A stretch of DNA of 64,000 bases, taken from positions 372,001 through 436,000 of the forward strand of contig JAWKWL010000001.1 of NCBI GenBank assembly GCA_041397525.1, written 5' to 3'. The notes beneath the pieces were generated by a model, which searched no databases, was not told the DNA's origin, and saw only the letters and a list, made by a program, of their open reading frames with translations. A program made the position numbers and the translations under genes. This stretch comes from BOKV01 sp041397525. Lineage in GTDB: Bacteria > Pseudomonadota > Alphaproteobacteria > Rhizobiales > Rhizobiaceae. Positions 17,487 through 27,087 of this stretch are shown piece after piece; the stretch's first letter is position 1; every line of letters begins with the position of its first letter.

Positions 17487-18299
17487 CTACCGCCACTCCC
17501 AGCCGCGCATTCGCTGCTGCCAGATTCGCTCGCCTATCAGGCAATCGACGGTTGGCCTGCCCTTGTCCTGGACAGGCGCTATGAGGGCTGCCCGCTCGAC
17601 CCGTGGCACGCCACCTGCAATTTCAAGGACCAGTTTGCGGCGCACGGCCTGCGGAAATTCATCCCAGTTGCGAACGCCGATCATGAATGAACCCGGCCCG
17701 CCAATCACGCAGTCCTCGTAATATTCATCGAGGTTGGTGATGCCATAGCCATAGCTCGACGGGCGCACGATCAGTGGTAATCCATTGATGATAATGCCCG
17801 TGCCGACCAGCCGGTCCCGCGACACGGTAACCGGCAGTCCCTCATTGTTCGGCCCGTCGCCGGAGATGTCGACTACGCGGCGCATGCCGGAAAAACCTGA
17901 ATCAGCAAAAAGCCCTTCTGCTGCGTCCATCGCGCCAGAAATCGAGGTCCGGCTCAGCCGCTGTGGCAATTGTTGGTCCAACGCATTAGCAAAGGCCAGG
18001 CTCGATGCCTCGCTGTCTATCACTGCCCATGGCACGATCACCCGTGTCAGGCTGCTTGCCGCCCATTCCATATAGGTCACAGCAATCTTTCCATGCAGAC
18101 CGCTGGTGATGGCGCCGATCACCTCGCGTGAACGGAACGCCTCGGCATAGCCCTTGCGCTGTATCAATTGCTCGTCAAGATCCATCGAGCGCGAGACATC
18201 CACCGCGAGAACCAGTTCGAGATCGACCGGCTGCTGCGCCCTCGCAGCTGTTGCAAACAGGCCAAAACAGAATGCCAGGGCAGTCACAAAGAGGCGCAT
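17487..18299 (-). CDS. DUF1194 exported protein with von Willebrand A-like domain
   Basis: A 270-residue protein with a signal peptide of about 21 residues (ending ARA). The MIDAS motif of a VWA-like fold, AVDVSRSMD, follows immediately, with the second metal-site region around SRTSISGAMDAAEG and the third around VVDISGDGPNNEG. This is the DUF1194 family, widespread in Rhizobiales, predicted to act in the periplasm by metal-dependent protein binding. The partner is unknown. The next upstream gene on the same strand, a phosphodiester glycosidase-like protein, is 84 bases away and may be cotranscribed. Confidence 0.87.
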   Translation of the reverse strand: MRLFVTALAFCFGLFATAARAQQPVDLELVLAVDVSRSMDLDEQLIQRKGYAEAFRSREVIGAITSGLHGKIAVTYMEWAASSLTRVIVPWAVIDSEASSLAFANALDQQLPQRLSRTSISGAMDAAEGLFADSGFSGMRRVVDISGDGPNNEGLPVTVSRDRLVGTGIIINGLPLIVRPSSYGYGITNLDEYYEDCVIGGPGSFMIGVRNWDEFPQAVRRKLVLEIAGGVPRVERAALIAPVQDKGRPTVDCLIGERIWQQRMRGWEWR

Positions 18300-18383
18300 C
18301 GTCCCTTCCCTCCATAACCGTCAATCGAAGGATACCGGGTCAGGCCGGATTGTGAAATCACTTCGCGCGGAGCAATGCGACCA

Positions 18384-19199
18384 TCATTCACGACGGCGAA
18401 CGACGAATGCATTGTTTACCGGTGTTTCCCCGACCACCTGCAGTGACGGTTCACCCTCGACCCACAATTGGGTTGACCCGCCGCCATCCATGGCAAGCGC
18501 TGCGTCACAACCGAAATAGCCGCCGACGCCAGCATCACGCATCAGCCATCCCACCTCATAGAGGCTCATTCCGGAGCCCGAGACTACAGCAATCAGGATC
18601 ATGTCATCGCCAAGGGTGCAAACCACGGTCCTTGGTCGCAGTTTCTGCTGGTTTGTGTTCATCGCCCATTTGCCGCCAGGTTCAATCAGCAACGGCTTTG
18701 ACTGGATTTCGTCACCAGCGTCCTTTGCAGCTCCTTCTCTGCTTGGCCGGATTGAGACCCCGCTCTTCGAAATGGAAAGGTACCCGCCAGCACTTTGCCA
18801 AGGTTGGGAATGGACCTTGCCATCCACCCGCAGGAAACCGACCGGGAACAGCGCCCGGTCCTTTTCCGTCTCGCCGAAAAACCCGCCATTAACCGCCAGC
18901 GTGGCCCCGGTGCGTTCGCCAAATCCGTCTGCACGTTCTCCAAGCGCTTCGTTTTGCAGCACAATTTCGAGCGCGAAACGCTTCACCGATATCCGGAACA
19001 CCCGCAGCCTGATGCCCCGCGTCGAAATCGCCTCCTTGAGTTCGAGCCCCTCTTCCAGCGTCTGCCACGGCAAGGCAGTGAGCGCCTCTCGGGCATCGGC
19101 CGTGCGTGGCGGTGCAGGATCGCTTTCCTGTGCGGCTGCCGACAACGCACCGAACAGCAACCCTGCCAACGAGACCACAATCGCAATTCTGGATTTCAC
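18384..19199 (-). CDS. Phosphodiester glycosidase-family (NAGPA/DUF2233) exported protein
   Basis: 271 residues from the GTG at 19199, which has a CGGAG site and starts directly before a signal peptide (VKSRIAIVVSLAGLLFGAL); an ATG at 19253 would add 18 basic residues. The domain resembles the phosphodiester alpha-N-acetylglucosaminidase (uncovering enzyme) family, with LAVNGGFFG and the conserved CDAALAMDGGGSTQLW. It is predicted to act on phosphodiester-linked sugars in the envelope. Substrate and partners are unknown. It is probably cotranscribed with the DUF1194 gene. Confidence 0.83.
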   Translation of the reverse strand: MKSRIAIVVSLAGLLFGALSAAAQESDPAPPRTADAREALTALPWQTLEEGLELKEAISTRGIRLRVFRISVKRFALEIVLQNEALGERADGFGERTGATLAVNGGFFGETEKDRALFPVGFLRVDGKVHSQPWQSAGGYLSISKSGVSIRPSREGAAKDAGDEIQSKPLLIEPGGKWAMNTNQQKLRPRTVVCTLGDDMILIAVVSGSGMSLYEVGWLMRDAGVGGYFGCDAALAMDGGGSTQLWVEGEPSLQVVGETPVNNAFVVRRRE

Positions 19200-19375
19200 C
19201 AATCGGTATCTCCGGTGATTCCGGCGCCCCCGGTCGCGATGATATTCGTGCATGTGCCGTCACGAAAGACCCGAATTTTCGAACAAGGAATCGCCTTCCT
19301 TTTTTCACGGTTGCAACCGAGGGCCGACACAATTCCAGATGCAAATTGCAAGCCTCAACCAACGGGAGACCAGCC

Positions 19376-20917
19376 TTGCGCATCTTGCTCATTCATCCAC
19401 CGCACACTGCTATCGGGAGCCGTATCCCGAAAGAGAATCTGCCGCCTTTGGGCTTGCTTTCAATTGCAGGTCCGCTGATCGATGCGGGCCACAAGCTGGA
19501 ACTTGTCAACGCCGATCGCGGGCCGCTGCCGCTTGACGCTATCTTCCGGAAGATTGACTGCTTCAAGCCGGACATCATCATGATCGGGCATTCCGGATCG
19601 ACCTCGGCGCACCCGGTCTCGGTGGAGATTGCAAACCGCGCCCGCGAAATCATGGCTGACGTCTGCATTGTCTATGGCGGCGTCTATCCTACCTATCACT
19701 GGCAGGATATCCTTGAGGAATGTCCGGCGATTGATGTGATCGTCCGCGGCGAAGGGGAGCAGACCATACTTGACCTGACCGGGGCGATTGCCGATGGCGC
19801 CTCGCTCAGATCCGTCCGGGGAATTGCCTTCCGCGAAAACGGCAAGCCGGTGGCCACCGCGCCTGCTGTCATGATCGTCGATCTCGACGCGTTCCGCATT
19901 GGCTGGGAACTCATCGACCACACGGACTATTCCTATTGGGGCGGGCTGCGCGGCGTCATCATGCAGTTTTCGCGCGGTTGCCCCCATCTTTGCACCTATT
20001 GTGGCCAGCGCGGCTTCTGGACCAAATGGCGCCATCGCGATCCCGTCCGCTTTGCAGCAGAAATCGCACGGCTCGTGCGCGAGGAAGGGGTGGAACTGGT
20101 CAACCTTGCTGACGAAAACCCCACTTCATCGCGCCGGGTCTGGAAACAGTTCCTGGAAGCCCTGATTGCCGAAAACGTCAAGGTGACGATCATCGGCTCT
20201 ACCCGTGCTGGCGATATTGTTCGCGATGCCGACATCCTGCATCTCTACAAGAAAGCTGGCGTACTGCGTTTCCTCCTCGGCATGGAAAACACCGATGAGG
20301 CAACGCTTGCAGCGATCCGCAAGGGCTCCGACTCCAGCATAGACAAGGAGGCGATCAGGTTGCTGCGCGCCCATGGCATGATCGGCCTGTGTACCTGGGT
20401 AGTCGGCTTCGAAGAGGAAACCGATGCTGACTATTTCCGCGTCATGCGCCAGTTGCTGGCTTATGACCCGGACCAGATCATGTCAGTGTTTGCGACGCCG
20501 CACCGCTGGACACCCTTCTATGGCAGTTCCGCCCATCGCAAGGTTATCCAGACCGACCAGCGCCTGTGGGACTACAAGCACCAGGTCATGGCAACACGCT
20601 CGGTTCCGCCGTGGCGCACCTTTGTCTGGGTAAAACTGATCGAGTTTGTCCTGCAGGCAAGGCCGAAAGCGCTGTACCGAACCTTCCTGCATCCCGACCC
20701 GGAAATCCGCCACGCCATGCGATGGTATACCCGCATGGGAAGGCGCGTCTTCTTCCACGAACTTTTCGGCTTCCTGTTCCGCGAGCGCCGCCTTTCAGAA
20801 GGACCAACCGTCGCACAGTTCTGGAACGGTCAGGCGCAACTGCCGGAAGAAGCGTTGGCAAGGGCATCAAGGCCGTTTGAGAAGGATGAAAGGCAGCGGA
20901 TCACGAACGCGGCTTGA
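19376..20917 (+). CDS. B12-binding-domain radical SAM protein, BchE-like
   Basis: 513 residues from a TTG at 19376 with a GGGAG site eight bases upstream; the open frame extends back to 19106 but without family similarity. The N-terminal part (about 1-140) looks like a cobalamin-binding domain (ILLIHPPH...PPLGLLSIAGPL). The radical-SAM Cys triad is CPHLCTYC (about 202-209), and GQRGFWTKWRHRDP resembles the corresponding segment of the anaerobic Mg-protoporphyrin cyclase BchE. No other bacteriochlorophyll gene is present, so cyclase activity is doubtful. Its 3' end overlaps the convergent dehydrogenase gene by 17 bases. Confidence 0.82.
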   Translation: MRILLIHPPHTAIGSRIPKENLPPLGLLSIAGPLIDAGHKLELVNADRGPLPLDAIFRKIDCFKPDIIMIGHSGSTSAHPVSVEIANRAREIMADVCIVYGGVYPTYHWQDILEECPAIDVIVRGEGEQTILDLTGAIADGASLRSVRGIAFRENGKPVATAPAVMIVDLDAFRIGWELIDHTDYSYWGGLRGVIMQFSRGCPHLCTYCGQRGFWTKWRHRDPVRFAAEIARLVREEGVELVNLADENPTSSRRVWKQFLEALIAENVKVTIIGSTRAGDIVRDADILHLYKKAGVLRFLLGMENTDEATLAAIRKGSDSSIDKEAIRLLRAHGMIGLCTWVVGFEEETDADYFRVMRQLLAYDPDQIMSVFATPHRWTPFYGSSAHRKVIQTDQRLWDYKHQVMATRSVPPWRTFVWVKLIEFVLQARPKALYRTFLHPDPEIRHAMRWYTRMGRRVFFHELFGFLFRERRLSEGPTVAQFWNGQAQLPEEALARASRPFEKDERQRITNAA

Positions 20918-23456
20918 GGTTCTCCGGATCATAAAGTGGCGCGTAGCCAACGCCGGCAACTTCAACCGGATACTGTTCGCCAAAATATTCGACCAGGACC
21001 TTGCGCCCAAGCTGGGCGTGGCCTGACGGCAGATAGGCAAGCGCGATGTTCTTGCCGATCGTCGGGCCGAAGGCGACAGATGTCGTAAAGGAAAGCCGGC
21101 CCATCTCATCGACCAGCGTTTCGCCGCTGTCGGGATCCAGCACCGGCATCGAGCCGACCGATAGCGCTTCACGCCATTGGCATCGGTGTTTTCCGTCATG
21201 ACCAATGTGCACAGTTTTGCCGGTTGCTCAGCCCGCGCGCGATATTCGAGATGCTTCGCCTTGCCGCGGAAATTGGCTTCCTTGACCTTGGGGCGCGCAA
21301 GATCAGCCTCATAAAGATTGTATTCGGTCTGGAGGTCGGCATTCTGCAACCGCAGGCTCTTTCCATCCGGCGCGAATTGGCATAAGTCTCCACCCCGAAG
21401 GCCATGACGCCGGTCGAGCGCAGTGCATCCCAGACCGCAAGCCCGTCCTCATATTTCATGTGCAGTTCCCAGCCCTGCTCGCCGACATAGGAGAGCCGGA
21501 AGGCGGTAACCTGTTTGCCACCGATTTCCACCTGCTTGAGCGCTGCAAAAGAAAAATTCTCCAGCGACAGCGCTTCTGGGTCGGCAACGACCTTTGCAGC
21601 GTTTCGCGCGCCTTTGGCCCCCAGATGCCGATGGTCACATATTTCTCGCTGACATCCGTGACGGTGACATTGAAGCCCATGTCCTGCGCAACGCGGCGCA
21701 TATACTGAAAGTCGCGCGGGCCCGCATCCGCACCGTCAATCACCCGGCAACGATCCGCCATTCGGATCACCGTAAGGTCGGCCCGCACCATGCCGTTATC
21801 ATCGAGGAAATGCGTATAGATGCCCTTGCCGATATTGGCGTCACCACCGATTTTTGCCGCGCACAGCCATTCCATCATCGCGACATGGTCAGGCCCTTCG
21901 ACATCGATTATGGCGAAATGCGACAGGTTGACGATGCCGCAATTCTCGCTCATCTCCAGATGCTCGGCATTGAAACCCGCCAGAAATGCCGGTTGTCCCA
22001 TTCATTGGCCCGCACAGGAACCTTGTCGCCCCATTTCTCCAGCAGGTGCTCATTGGCGGCATAGCCATGCGCCCGCTCCCAGCCGCCCAGTTCCATGAAA
22101 TAGCCGCCCAGTTCAACCTCGCGCTCATAAAATGGCGAGCGGCGAATGTTGCGGCCCTTGGAAAACGGCTCGCGCGGATGCACTGCTGGATTGTAGACCT
22201 TCATTGCCGTTTCGGTGCAGCGGTCATGGATGAACTGCTCGGTGAGCATATGCGGCGAGAAGCGCGCATAGTCGATGCGGTTGTGGTCAATCGGGGTATG
22301 GCCGGTCGTGATCCAGTCGGCAACCAGCTTCGCCATGCCGGGCGCATCCTTGACCCAGATCGCAACCGCATACCAGAGCCCGCGCACCTTCTGCGATTCA
22401 TCGATCGAAGGCCCGCCATCGGTGGTGACCTGCAGCAGCCCGTTGAAGGAATGGCCCTCATTATAGCCAAGCTCGGCCAGGATCGGCGTCAGTTCCATCG
22501 CGCGTTCGAGCGGCTCCATGATCTGCTCGATCGGCAGGTCGCGCTGCGAAGGCGAAAGCCGCGCTTCATGCTTTTCCAGCAATTCACGCGGATGCACCAG
22601 GCGCGGGTTCTTCCTCGTAATAGCCCCATTCGATCTGCCCGCCCTCAGGCGTTGTCGGATCGCCAGTGTCGCGCATATAGGCCGAATTGCCCTGGTCGCG
22701 CAGCAGCGGCCAGCCGATATCCTTGCCGGTTCCGGCAAACTCGGTATAGGGCCCGAAGAATGTTAGCGGATGGTCAATCGGCATCACCGGCAGGTCTTCG
22801 CCGACAAGCGCTGCCGTCAACCGGCCCCAAAGGCCGGTGCATACGACAACAAGATCGGCATGGATCGTGCCGCGATGCGTGACCACGCCCTTGATGCGGC
22901 CGTCCTCGATCACCAGCTCCCTGGCCTCTGTATTGGCAAAGGCCTTGAGCTTGCCGCTCGCAACCGCCTCGTCCACCAGTTCACCGGCAACAGTCTGCGA
23001 GCGCGGCGCAACGAGCCCGGCATCGGGATCCCACAATCCGCCCTGCACCATGCTTTCCTCGATCAGCGGGAATTTCTCCTTGATCTCGGCAGGTCCGATC
23101 AGGCGCGCACGCGTGCCAAAAGCCTTGGCCGAAGCGACCTTGCGCTTGATCTCGTCCATGCGGCCATCATCGCCGACACGCGCCACTTCCAGCCCGCCTA
23201 CCCGCGCATAGCGCCCGCGCTTCTCGAAGAAATCGATGGAATAAAGCGTTGTCCAGCAGGACAAGAAATCATGGCTGGTGGTGTAGCAGAAATCCGAGGC
23301 GTGGCTGGTCGAGCCGATGTCCGTGGGAATCGCCGACTTGTCGAGGCCGACAATGTCATCCCAGCCATTCTCGATCAGGTGATGCGCAACCGACGCACCG
23401 ACAATACCACCCAGACCGACGATGACGACCTTGGCACGCTCGGGAAACTTCGACAT
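20901..23456 (-). CDS. FAD-dependent dimethylglycine/sarcosine dehydrogenase-like protein with GcvT domain; frameshifted here
   Basis: If joined, about 850 residues, matching this family. An N-terminal FAD-binding oxidoreductase (VIVGLGGIVGASVAHHL) leads into a C-terminal aminomethyltransferase-type folate domain (FRLSYVGEQGWELHM...PLYDPENLKPRS). Such enzymes oxidatively demethylate dimethylglycine or sarcosine and pass the one-carbon unit to tetrahydrofolate. The frame breaks at about 22605 (extra C), 21975 (lost A), 21587 (lost T), 21361 (lost A) and 21163 (lost T), strand-wise, mostly in short homopolymers. Protein similarity continues across every break, so sequencing error is the simplest explanation. 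The start MSKFPERAKV fits the family. Confidence 0.83.
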
Positions 23457-23785
23457 GTGATTGCTCCGCAGGGATTGGCGATTTGCGCCAGACTATTGTC
23501 GAAACCGACTGTGTCACTGTTTCAGGTGCGACGGCATGATGTCGGGGAGGTGTGGCAAGCCGGAGAATTTGCGAGGAGCGCTGCATGCCAGGGTTGGAAT
23601 TCGACGGTTGTCTGTCCCCTGGTATTGCCACAACTATCGGGTTTCCGAATACCATTGTCGTTTCTTTGCCTGTCTACTTCGTTGAGCCGCAGGCTAACCA
23701 AAATCGGGCAGCTATCCGGGGAACAGGCCAACCTGTCAGCGTCTGATAGGGCAATTTCAGTTTCCTGGCCTTGGCTTTCAGCTTT

Positions 23786-24894
23786 TCAATATCGGAATTG
23801 GGCATCAAGGTTTCCATCCCCCACCCCCACGCCAATCTTGAAGCCGCCAATTCTGGCGCTGAGGCCGTCATGGCCCGGCACCGCGCCGAAATATGGTTCG
23901 GAGCCCGTGCCTTTCAGCATGTTGCGCGGGCGCACATTGGCCCAGCGCCCGGTGATCTGCGCAGGCGCAAGGCAAGGCGCCAGCGTCAGCGCCTTGTGGT
24001 AAAATCCCATATCTCCATCGTCAAAGGCATCCGGCGCACCGCCGTCATGGTCATGCGAGGTGGAACCAACGGCCACACGGTTGCCCTCATGCGGCACGAC
24101 ATAGGCACCGCTTTCATAAAGGATCGGCTCGCTGTCATCATGCTGGTGTGACAGCAGAACCGCCTGCCCCTGACACCACGGCCAATCGCCCTGCCGTCAT
24201 TCATCGCGCCCATGAAGGGCTGCAGCAGGGGATAGGCCTCGAAGCCCGCCGCAACACAGATTTCACTGGCTGAAAGCCGCGTACCATCCGCCAGCACGAC
24301 GCTGCGGCTCTCCGGTTCAAGCCGCACCACTTCCGCGCCCTCGCGGATTTCGCCATGCGCACGCACATATGCAGCCAGCGCCTCGACATAACGGCGGGGA
24401 TTGACCCTCGCCGACAGGTCATCCCATTGCGCACCATGCGGCGCGGCAGCCGTGTCCAGCCAGCGCGAAACCCTGGCCAGATCGCCTGGCTCGACGAGTT
24501 CCATGGTGAATTGACCTCCCCAGAACTCCCGTGCGCCTTCGATCTGACGTGAAACGATTTCCCGTGTCTGTTCGTGCAGCAGCGGCACCAGCCTTCCGCA
24601 ACGCCGATAGCCGCAAGTCATGCCGGTATCACTTTCCAACTCGCCGATCACATCGGCAAGACCGGCAAGCGCCTCGAACTGCATCTGCTTCTTGGCATTC
24701 CAGCGTTCGGTGTGATGCGGCATCAAGGCACCAACAAACCCGCCCGATGCCCCCGCCCCAACCTTGCGCTTTTCCAGCACCAGAATGCGCTTGCCCCCAC
24801 GGATCGCGTGCCGCGCCGCCCAAAGACCAAAGATGCCAGCGCCAACTATGATGAGATCAAAATTCGTGCTTGTAGTTGTAGTCCCTTGAATCAT
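23786..24894 (-). CDS. FAD-dependent oxidoreductase (DAO family) divergent from mnmD; frameshifted here
   Basis: It starts at the ATG at 24894 with FDLIIVGAGIFGLWAARHAI, a typical FAD-binding site, followed by GAGASGGFVGALMPHHTERW. It resembles D-amino-acid-oxidase-fold proteins such as glycine oxidase and the MnmC oxidase domain. The frame breaks near 24178, where a lost G would restore GQAVLLSHQHDDSEP; it then continues to GSTSHDHDGG and GGFKIG. A G-rich run near 23830 may hide a second slip, so the true 3' end could be at 23786 or about 23674. Its position beside mnmD suggests a tRNA wobble-uridine role, but this is inference. Confidence 0.72.
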
Positions 24895-24915
24895 TCTGGC
24901 AGGATTAGGCGCAAC

Positions 24916-25626
24916 ATGACTGAAAGCAAAGGGGTTTCGCGTTTTTCCGCAACCGACTGGCGTGACAATGACCTGCCGGTATCCCGCCTGTTTGATGATC
25001 CGTATTTTTCCGCTGCCGATGGCAGGGCCGAGACGGCGCACGTGTTTGTCGGCGGCAACCGCCTGCCCTCCCGCTGGCCGGATATGCAGCACTGCCTGAT
25101 TGCCGAACTGGGCTTCGGCACGGGCCTTAATTTCCTCGAAACCGTCAGCCAGTGGCGCGCATACAGACCCGCCGGCGCCAGGCTTTCCTTCGTCTCGTTT
25201 GAACAATATCCGATGAGTGCACATGACATTGGCCGCGCGCTTTCGCGCTGGCGGGAACTGGATGGCCTCAGTACAAGATTGCTGCAAGTCTGGCAGCCGG
25301 AATTCGAGATCATCGAGACCGATTTTGCTGATGACATAGCTCTCACCGTCTTCATGAGCGACGCCAATATCCGCCTGCCACAATTGCAGTTTCAGGCCGA
25401 CGCCTGGTATCTGGATGGCTTCTCACCGGCCAAGAACCCGCAGATGTGGAATGCACCCTTGCTGGCCGAGGTCTTCCGCCACACGGCACCGGACGCCACT
25501 TTCGCTACCTATTCCGCTGCAGGCCAGGTACGCCGCGACCTGCAGGCGGCAGGTTTCGAGGTCACCCGTGAGCCCGGCTTCGGTACAAAACGCGAAATGC
25601 TTGCAGGCAGGAGGCCACACGCCTAG
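24916..25626 (+). CDS. mnmD: tRNA 5-(aminomethyl)-2-thiouridine methyltransferase, MnmD
   Basis: 236 residues from the ATG at 24916. It is the methyltransferase (MnmC2/MnmD, DUF752) domain alone. The SAM site is AELGFGTGLNFLE, and the catalytic segment is AWYLDGFSPAKNPQMW, the conserved DGFxPxxNPxxW of the family. It methylates nm5s2U to mnm5s2U at the wobble position of certain tRNAs. In E. coli this domain is fused to an FAD oxidase; here an FAD oxidoreductase gene lies divergently 21 bases away, which could supply the missing half. Confidence 0.9.
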   Translation: MTESKGVSRFSATDWRDNDLPVSRLFDDPYFSAADGRAETAHVFVGGNRLPSRWPDMQHCLIAELGFGTGLNFLETVSQWRAYRPAGARLSFVSFEQYPMSAHDIGRALSRWRELDGLSTRLLQVWQPEFEIIETDFADDIALTVFMSDANIRLPQLQFQADAWYLDGFSPAKNPQMWNAPLLAEVFRHTAPDATFATYSAAGQVRRDLQAAGFEVTREPGFGTKREMLAGRRPHA

Positions 25627-25663
25627 AACAGGGCAAGCAAATCCAGTTACCAGAGTTTAACCC

Positions 25664-27037
25664 ATGTCCCGCTACCTCGACCTGCAATTCTGGAAGGACC
25701 TCGGTTTTTCCATCCTCGACAAGTTGGTCGAATGGGCGACTTCGCCGCAATTCTACGCGCAGGTCGCAGGCATCATCATCGCGGTTGCGCTGTCATGGTT
25801 TGCTGCGCGCGAGCTCAAGCGCCGGGTGCCACTTTTCAACACCGCACCCGAACCGCGCGTGCAGTGGTATCGCGTCCGCCAGATGCTCTTTGCCGCTTCA
25901 GACTTGTTGTTCGCGGCCCTGGTCTATTTCCTGCTCGGTATCGCGGTCGAAGCGGTCTACGCCGCGGTCGGTGCCGACTGGCTGATCCGGCTTGCGCGCG
26001 GCGTTTCGGTCGTGTTCCTGCTCTACAGCGCCATTGAACGCTTCATCACCAATCCGCTATTGAAGAAAGCTGCGATCTGGTTCGGCATCCCGGTCGCAAC
26101 CTTGCAGGTTTTTGGCTGGCTTGACGCGACAATCGCCTTTCTCGATACATTGTCGATCGAGGCCGGCAATATCCGCATATCCTTGTATTTCCTCGTAAAG
26201 GCGCTGATCGCAGGCGGCTTCTTCTTCTGGCTCGGACGGATATCCAACAATACTGGCCAGAAGGCCATCCGCGCGCAGGACGCGCTCGACAAGCCAACCC
26301 AGGAACTGGTCGCCAAACTGTTCCAGATTGCGCTTTTCGGCGCCCTTTTTGTAATGCTGTTGCAGGTGCTGGGGCTGGACCTCACCGCCCTGGCCATCTT
26401 TGGTGGCGCGCTCGGCGTCGGACTCGGCTTCGGCTTGCAGCAGATCGCCTCGAACTTCATTTCAGGCATGATCCTGTTGGTCGAACGCTCAATTCATATC
26501 GGCAATTTCATCGAGCTCGAGGACGGACGCTCCGGAGTGCTGAAGGAACTCAACATGCGCTCGGCTACGCTGGAGACCTTCGACGGCAAGGAAATCATGG
26601 TGCCGAACGAGAAGTTCATCACCAACACTTTTGTCAACTGGACAAGGGATGATCCGCGCCAGCGCTACGAGGTGGAATTCTCCGTTGCGTATGATACTGA
26701 CATCGAGAAGGTGCCGGACTTGATCATTACGGCGGTTCGCGCCCATCCCAAGGTGCTGGACAAGCCCGAACTGCCCGATTGCGAATTGCGCGGGTTCGGC
26801 GAGAGTTCCATCCGTTTCGCCGTCGAGTTCTGGATCGAGGGCATTGACGACGGCAAGAACCGTATCTCCTCGGAAGTGCTTTTCATCATCTGGCGAACCC
26901 TGAAAGCGAATGGCATTGCCATCCCATTCCCGCAGCGTGAGGTCCGGCTTGTCGGAAACAATTTGCCCATGCCTGAAATCCGCCTGCAGGAGACGGCAAA
27001 GTCCGAATCCCGCAAGAAAGACAAGCGCGACAAATGA
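25664..27037 (+). CDS. MscS-family mechanosensitive ion channel
   Basis: A 457-residue protein. Several hydrophobic helices (about 25-250) precede the pore-lining helix and beta domain of MscS. The Gly/Ala-rich segment FGGALGVGLGFGLQQIASNF is followed by ILLVERSIHIGNFIELEDG and the conserved VPNEKFITNTFVNWT. The C-terminal alpha/beta domain (about 330-430) is complete and a charged Lys-rich tail follows. It releases solutes on hypo-osmotic shock. It follows mnmD by 37 bases and may be cotranscribed. Confidence 0.92.
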   Translation: MSRYLDLQFWKDLGFSILDKLVEWATSPQFYAQVAGIIIAVALSWFAARELKRRVPLFNTAPEPRVQWYRVRQMLFAASDLLFAALVYFLLGIAVEAVYAAVGADWLIRLARGVSVVFLLYSAIERFITNPLLKKAAIWFGIPVATLQVFGWLDATIAFLDTLSIEAGNIRISLYFLVKALIAGGFFFWLGRISNNTGQKAIRAQDALDKPTQELVAKLFQIALFGALFVMLLQVLGLDLTALAIFGGALGVGLGFGLQQIASNFISGMILLVERSIHIGNFIELEDGRSGVLKELNMRSATLETFDGKEIMVPNEKFITNTFVNWTRDDPRQRYEVEFSVAYDTDIEKVPDLIITAVRAHPKVLDKPELPDCELRGFGESSIRFAVEFWIEGIDDGKNRISSEVLFIIWRTLKANGIAIPFPQREVRLVGNNLPMPEIRLQETAKSESRKKDKRDK

Positions 27038-27064
27038 AAAAGGCTGCCCGCGTGGGGCAGCCCT
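27037..27064 (-). terminator. Rho-independent terminator of the ABC transporter operon
   Basis: The stem GGCTGCCC/GGGGCAGCC with a GC-rich loop ends in five T residues on the minus strand, 24 bases after the ATPase gene. On the plus strand no T run follows. Confidence 0.75.
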
Positions 27065-27087
27065 GATCCTGGTTGATGGGTGTTTGC

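Noticed and set aside
19376..20917. Evidence for phototrophy from the BchE-like protein
   Set aside because: No other photosynthesis gene is in the window and BchE-like proteins occur in non-phototrophs.
22770..24002. Plus-strand open frame of 410 codons across the dehydrogenase and FAD genes
   Set aside because: It spans the antisense of two real genes and an intergenic gap; no domain seen.
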